In this document: piece by piece, positions 58,491 through 64,000 of the stretch | Layout: each line of letters opens with the position of its first letter | Position numbering within the stretch: position 1 is the stretch's first letter | Source of the DNA: Plazaster borealis | Taxonomy: Eukaryota; Echinodermata; Asteroidea; Forcipulatida; Labidiasteridae | Direction: 5' to 3' | Length of the DNA: 64,000 nucleotides | Assembly (NCBI GenBank): GCA_021014325.1 | Contig: JAJGQC010000496.1 | Coordinates: forward strand, 62,501 to 126,500 | Position numbers and translations under genes: made by a program | Notes under the pieces: generated by a model | Seen by the model: the letters and a program-made list of their open reading frames with translations, nothing else | Database searches by the model: none | Told to the model about the DNA's origin: nothing

Positions 58491-59072
58491 ACCCCAAGCT
58501 GCCAAGTAGTGATTAGTATTTAATAACTATTTGAACCTTTTTTCGGGGGGGGGGGGGATTCAAGTACTTCTTGATAATGTGAATTCTTGATCTACCATTA
58601 TGGTACAAATGGATCCAGTTCAGAAATACCCGGCACAGTTTATCCATCCTGATTGGTCGAGAGTAAATCACGTGGCCCTGTTTAAAGGTGTAATATAAAC
58701 ACGGTGAGAATTGTTTAAACATACGCGGGTGCGGAAGGGCACGCTTGGCGCTAGTTTACGCGTAACGCAATCAATACATACCAGTACTCAATCTAAAATA
58801 TATTAGTATGGTATACGCGTTTGCACAACCGTTGAGCGTTGCATGCAATTTTGACCCTTCGCGAAACGGAGCCTGAGGACGTGACAAGAATTGAAAAGTT
58901 TTGAAAAGTTTTACAGATTTTCCAACATTTTTACGGATCGGTCCTTTATCGCATGGCCACGACCCTGCCAGTTTTGAAACGTACAGTTAAGACCTAGTCC
59001 CGCTCTTTTATTCCCTTATTCAACCATGCAATTCTGTGTATAGTCAACACTCTGTGTGAATTCATTTGTTAA

Positions 59073-59435
59073 AGGGTGTGTCAACATTGGTAATTGTCAA
59101 AGACCAGTATCCAAACTCGATGTGACCCAACATGTACATGAAATAACAAACCTGTGAAAGTTTAAGCTAAATCGGTCTTCAGAGTCATGAGAAAACAGTG
59201 AAAAACCCCCTTATGTGTTTTAACTTTTTTTCAAACATCGGAATTTATCCTGCAGGATGAATACTATTATTTTACTCATTTCGTAAAAACTATGGCATTT
59301 CAAGCAAAACTATATCAAGGGAAGTTTTCTACCATGACCATCTTTTTTCTACCATGACCATCTTTATACCATGTGAGTTATGTGCAAATCTGTGAGCATT
59401 TATATTTTCATTCTTACCAATGTTGTACACACCCT
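59073..59435 (+). mobile_element. TTAA-flanked MITE
   Basis: TTAA at 59069-59072 and 59436-59439 bounds AGGGTGTGTCAACATTGG and its near complement CCAATGTTGTACACACCCT. 363 bp. A 23-bp internal stretch (TCTACCATGACCATCTTT) is duplicated. Shares an interior with the unit MITE at 6755-7110. Confidence 0.83.
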
Positions 59436-59879
59436 TTAAATAAGGTTTTCATCGTAGGTTGAAGCATTGACTCACGATATGCAATACACAATGATCATAT
59501 TTTATGTTTAAATCACTCCATAGGCAATTATGAATATTATTTAAAATTAGAAAGGGACAGGCCCTAACCCCTCGGTGTGGACTGTAATCCAATCCAATTT
59601 CAGTGCACTCTGTTTTTCCTTGGAATCAATTTACACTACACAATGAGATAGCCAGAAACTATCTGTTTCACAAGTTATCTGCAAGTTATTTCCAGCTGAG
59701 CTCATACAATCTCAAATGAACTATAAGGGTGGACCAGCAGATACATTCAGCAAAGGTGAAATGTATCTCCTTAAAATACACACCTCCGGCAGTGCTTTCA
59801 GTTCAACGCTTGTTAAACTAATTAAAGCCTAAATTTAATAATAGCGGGGTTATTTGCTTAGGAACTATTCAACTCACCT

Positions 59880-60070
59880 GGGCCAAAATTCACAGAGCTG
59901 ATTTAGCACAAGAAGTAGCTAAGCACAACAAAATTATGCTTACCAAAATAGGGTTACCAGCTAAAATACCGTTTTACATGTACCAAATGTAACTGGTATC
60001 CTGCTTAGTTTTGCTCAGCAGAAAAACGTTAAGCAATATTTTCTTCTTAAGTAGCTCTGTGAAATTGGGC
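59880..60070. mobile_element. MITE of the GGGCCCAATTTCATAGAGCTGC family
   Basis: Left GGCCAAAATTCACAGAGCTG and right AGCTCTGTGAAATTGGGC are inverted. A partial second copy follows at 60074-60225. Confidence 0.72.
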
Positions 60071-60413
60071 TATGGGCAGAGCTGCTTCAGCACAAAAAGG
60101 AGCTAAGCACAACATGCTTACCAGCTAAAATACCATTACAAATTTATCATCTGTGACTGGAATCCGCTGCTCACTTTTGCTTAGCAAAAACCTTTTGAAG
60201 CACTATTTTCTGCTTCAAGTGTTTCCTGAATGATATTCAGCGTTCTCCCTTAACACTAACAGTGGTCCACTGGCCAAATGCCAGTTAAAACACCTGAGGA
60301 CCTGTCAGAATTCACTCCAAGTGGTCTGGCTGGCTAGTTCAGTGTTAAAAAGCACCCCTATTTCTTGAATTACCAGACTAGTGAACAAGCTGATGGACCT
60401 AGTGAAATTTTCT

Positions 60414-60606
60414 GGGCCCAATTTTATAGAGTCACTTAAGCAGAAAATATTGCTTAACAATTGTCTGCTAAGCAGAAATGAGCAGGATACCAGCCACAAA
60501 TTGTACATGTGACATGATAGTTTGGCTGGTAACCATATTCTGGTAAGCATAATTTTGTTGTGCTAAGCTACTTTTTGTGCTTGCGCAGCTCTTTGAAACT
60601 GGGCCC
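60414..60606. mobile_element. MITE of the GGGCCCAATTTCATAGAGCTGC family
   Basis: GGGCCCAATTTTATAGAG on the left and CTCTTTGAAACTGGGCCC on the right are inverted. It abuts the palindrome at 60605-60772. Confidence 0.75.
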
Positions 60607-60772
60607 AGGGGTCGATTTCACAAAACTCTTCCTAACTTAGGACTAGTCCTAGGCAATGCTAAGAGATAGGACTGGTCTTAAGTTAGGACCAGTACTTAAG
60701 ACTAGTCCTATCTCTTAGCATTGCCTAGGACTAGTCCTAAGTTAGGAAGAGTTTTGTGAAATCGACCCCTGG
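60605..60772. mobile_element. Near-perfect palindromic (hairpin) MITE
   Basis: Arms of about 80 bp (CCAGGGGTCGATTTCACAAA at the edge) meet with almost no spacer near 60688. Internal sub-palindromes of TTAGGACTAGTCCTA type occur in both arms. Non-coding. Confidence 0.88.
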
Positions 60773-62447
60773 TCCTGCTGCTGACCAGTCACTAAAACTG
60801 TTAAGGGAAAAGCCTGGATATGAGTAGCTTTAATTTTCTCCTCTTTGATTTTTCCCTTGTCTAATTCATAAGCCAGAGGGGGAGAGCACTGATGGTGGTG
60901 TTCATGTGGCTCGGATTAGTGTTTAAAAAAAACCCCTGTGAATTCACTATTACTTAGACTGGTTCACTCTCCTCTTCAATTGGGGGATTTTTTGGGGAGA
61001 GAGATTACACGTTTTGCTTAATGATCCTTCTGATATAGTTGCTTGATGATTCCTTGATCACTTCTCCTTCTGCTAGCGCAAGAATTGTGGATAAAACACG
61101 TTCCACATGTTTAAATCCCTTATTGCCCAACATCAGTCAATCAGAGAATAATGGTATACACTTTGATGCACAATTCCTGTGGGAAATCAATTAATGTGTG
61201 CGCAGTCCCAATTTAGACACTTCCTGCATTTTTGTTGTTCTTTAATAAAACTCATCAGTTTCTGATATTATATGAAAATGTATTCACGTTTTTAATGGTA
61301 TTTGTTTTACCATACATTTTCTGTTCTTTATCTAAACAACAACATTTCCGATGTCAAACCCCCAAAACAAGATTGATGTCATTAAGTTATTGAGGTATTT
61401 TAAAAATATTTTTCGGATGAAAGTTGACCAACACAAAGCATTGGAAAGTTGGGTTTCTGTATTCAGTAAATTTATGTAAATTAGATAAACCATTGTGGCG
61501 AAAGGGCTCACCACACTACGTTAACATCAAAATAAAAGAATGAGTTTAGATTGGCCTAGATCCCGAATTCAACACTGAATATCCAAATTTTCCCTTCAAA
61601 TTCTGCCACCCCCATCCTCCCATCCCCAAACACACCCTTCTTCTTACCCCCACCCCACCCCCAAATACTATACATGCAGATGCTTGCTTAATACATGTAT
61701 TTGATTGCCTTTTCATTGTTTTTCAAAATATTTAAAAAAACATTTCTGAGGATGTTTATGGCATTATTCGTAGAGAACAAAACACGTGGTGGGAGTGTTT
61801 GTCGTACATCATTTCGTGCGGGTTGTGTCATTAGTGGTGCATGTCTAAAGGGACCTCACTCCCTGGCTGTGTTACCCAGCATAGAGCAAGGTCCTTGCTC
61901 TATGGACCCAGTGAGGATGTGCCCCCTGAGGCACCATGACTAGCTCTGGAGATTGTCTATTGATTGAAAAACAGAGGCATCCCTCGTAAAAAATAATAAT
62001 AATAATTTACAAACCCACGCTGCCGGTCGGAGGACCCACAACTAGTTTGTGATTTTGCACAGACACGTTCTTCCTACTCTGATGTTTGCCTGAAGGACTA
62101 ACTATGTGTTTTCTTCTTTTGTCAATTGACGCACTAATACCGAACACCTACAGTACAAGGTTGGGTTTTTTTTCATTTCTATTTTCGGCATATACTGTCA
62201 ACAAACATTTCTCTTGACGTGTATTGAAAAGTTATTTTAGTGCAAATATGAAGTTTCTCGGTGTACACAAGCGTGTTACATGCGCTGTAAATGAGGGTGA
62301 CATTTTCTTTCTTTTTTTCTTTTTAATAATGTAAAATAATAATGTTTTTTAACCGATTTAATATCAGGAGTTTTCCCGACTTCAAGATTATGTTTGTATC
62401 CATGCCTGAGACAATTCACAGTGACAGTGGAGCATAGTCAGAGGGGT
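60773..62447. other. LIM-gene intron DNA without recognised element
   Basis: AT-rich, with a C-rich stretch near 61600-61665. The segment at 61790-61950 is relatively GC-rich with a short ORF that I do not recognise. No exon is supported. Confidence 0.4.
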
Positions 62448-62757
62448 GCCTGGGTGTCTTTTGGACACCCTGTATTAAATTTGGACACCCTGTTTTATCT
62501 GTCATTTACATGAAAATGTATTGTACAAGTGAACAATTTGGACACCCAGTTTTTATATTTCCAGCAAATTTGGACACCCTTTTACCAAATTCTGGCTAAA
62601 ATCTTGCCTGGGTGTCTTTTGGACACCCTGTATTAAATTTGGACACCCTGTTTTATCTGTCATTTACATGAAAATGTATTGTACAAGTGAACAATTTGGA
62701 CACCCATATTTCCAGCAAATTTGGACAACATTTTACCAAATTCTGGCTAAAACCTTG
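62448..62757 (+). repeat. Two tandem copies of a 158-bp repeat with TTTGGACACCC motifs
   Basis: GCCTGGGTGTCTTTTGGACA opens copies at 62448 and 62606. Each contains three to four TTTGGACACCC-type submotifs. The second copy lacks a short TTTTTAT segment. Confidence 0.85.
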
Positions 62758-63289
62758 CAGTGGAGGCAAGGGTCTCCCATGTCCCAGGTCCTGGCCATGA
62801 TGCCTCCTGAAATTTCCCAGTAGAAATGAACCAATTCCACCTCTTTGGAGATGCCCTTTACAAAGGTGAATAGGTGAAACTACCCATTAGAGGTGATGAC
62901 CTGTCCACCGAGAGAGGAACGGCACTGCCTCTAGTGTTAGTCCAATCCAACTCTCTTTATATCCATTGAAATCATTCTGGGATTTGAGGGTTCTCTCAGT
63001 GCTTGAAATACCCACTGGACCACTTGCCAGAGTTCAGTAATGTTGAACCAGTAACCCCCAAACTAAACAAGTCCTGTTGTGTAATGTTTACAACATCCCA
63101 AACACACCATTTTTGTTGTATAAATCCAAACCTCTGGATTTGGTTCAGTGTGGTTTCACACAAGGTTCAACAACGGGTGAACTCATACCACGCTACAGAT
63201 GCACACAAGATTATCTGTTCTTACTTCCAATTGTTCAAAGACTTTATTCAAATAGACTTAAAACTGACACAGAACTAGGGAAGTTTAAA

Positions 63290-63825
63290 GAGGCGCTCCA
63301 AGGTCATTTTCAGGTTTTTTATGCACTCATTTTTCAATAGAAAGTGTCCTCATGAAAGTGGGGAAAAAACAAAAGTCTCTAACCTGCTGTTAAAATGTTG
63401 TAAAATGCCAATGTTGTATTTGATAATTCTTTCATAGCGAAATTTGAAATGTGACATTCATCAAACATAAAAAACAATAGGGTCTGTACATTCCAAAGAG
63501 CAATTTGTTTTTGTGGCAGTCAAAAGGTCAAATCCAGTGCTGTTTTGATTGAATATCATCAACATTTAGGAAATGAACTAAACAAATTCTCTACAAAAGC
63601 ATACAGACCTTATATTTAAAATTGACGTCTTCAAACATTTTTAGATTTTGGGAAAAATTGCACCTGAAGGGTATCAAATGGTGGCATTTTTACACAATTT
63701 TAACGTAAGTTGAGAGACTTGTAAGTTTGTTTTCATAATCATAAGGACTCTATCTATCTATTGGAAAATGAGTGGATCAAAAAACTGAATTTTACATTGG
63801 TGCCCTTGAGGCCCCCTAAAGCTTT
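63290..63825. repeat. Large imperfect inverted-repeat element related to the unit repeat at 4240
   Basis: GGCGCTCCAAGGTCATTTTC with CATTTTTCAATAGAAAGTGTCC on the left is mirrored by GGACTCTATCTATCTATTGG and the CACTGGTGCC-like end (ATTGGTGCCCTTGAGGCCCC) on the right. About 535 bp. Relatives lie at 55740-56110 and 4240-4440. Confidence 0.6.
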
Positions 63826-63932
63826 TCAAATCTTCCTCCTGAAAGTGAACTAAATATGACAAAAATAAAGACATGTTTTAGGTCTTGTAAAAAATATTTT
63901 TGGTCCAGTAAAAGCCCTAAGTTACGAAACCT

Positions 63933-64000
63933 GGGCCCAATTTAATAGAGCTGCTTAAGCACAAAAACTGGCTAAGCACAACAAAATTATGCTTACCAGA
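63933..64000. mobile_element. MITE of the GGGCCCAATTT family, cut by window end
   Basis: GGGCCCAATTTAATAGAGCT followed by GCTTAAGCACAAAAACTGG matches the left end of the family. The right end lies outside the window. Confidence 0.7.

Noticed and set aside
61695..61943. 82-codon ORF in LIM-gene intron
   Set aside because: No recognisable motif and no splice or promoter context.

Overview
This is animal nuclear DNA: AT-rich, intron-bearing, full of short inverted-repeat transposons and tRNA-derived SINEs, with vertebrate-type telomeric repeat (TTAGGG) tracts and two metazoan gene loci. The dispersed repeat families look to me like those of an echinoderm, most likely a sea star. That is recognition from memory, not a search, and is only moderately secure.

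Positions 1 to about 43137 are a head-to-tail tandem array of one unit of about 8.7 kb. Unit 1 is 1-13190, unit 2 is 13191-21864, unit 3 is 21865-34086 and unit 4 runs from 34087 until it dissolves into an expanded satellite of about 200 bp. The unit encodes no intact gene. It is a stack of dead elements: a tRNA-derived SINE, a Ulp1-like cysteine-protease remnant split by a non-autonomous transposon, a satellite, a TTAA-flanked MITE, a G-run-rich block and a LINE tail. Units 3 and 4 share a 1.3 kb deletion, so the array has a readable history.

Two units carry, in opposite orientations and at different sites, a large unit-specific mobile element (8216-12703 and 22440-27315). Each has about 477 bp direct terminal repeats, like LTRs. 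Each repeat is itself bounded by inverted GGGTGCACCCC termini, and the whole element is flanked by a 4-bp target duplication. The interior holds a frameshifted Mutator-like transposase and, in the copy at 22440-27315, a convergent intact His-Me finger (homing-endonuclease-type) nuclease ORF. The two terminal repeats of one element share diagnostic variants that differ from the other element, and unit 4 carries what looks like an excision footprint. This is the most unusual system in the window. The copy at 8216-12703 has been invaded by a small inverted-repeat element whose core is a telomeric repeat tract.

From 43138 the sequence is non-array DNA. On the + strand it carries an alpha-1,3-fucosyltransferase (GT10) locus at 46147-49240, with an intact splice junction and membrane anchor but a frameshifted catalytic domain. 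The first two coding exons of a LIM-domain gene, probably LIM kinase, lie at 53845-53866 and 55211-55304; its introns continue to the window end. Introns and intergenic DNA hold several MITE families, a 40-bp minisatellite, a tRNA-like element with inverted termini, and long palindromes.

Many differences between array units are homopolymer-length changes. Some frameshifts, including those in the fucosyltransferase, could therefore be sequencing errors.
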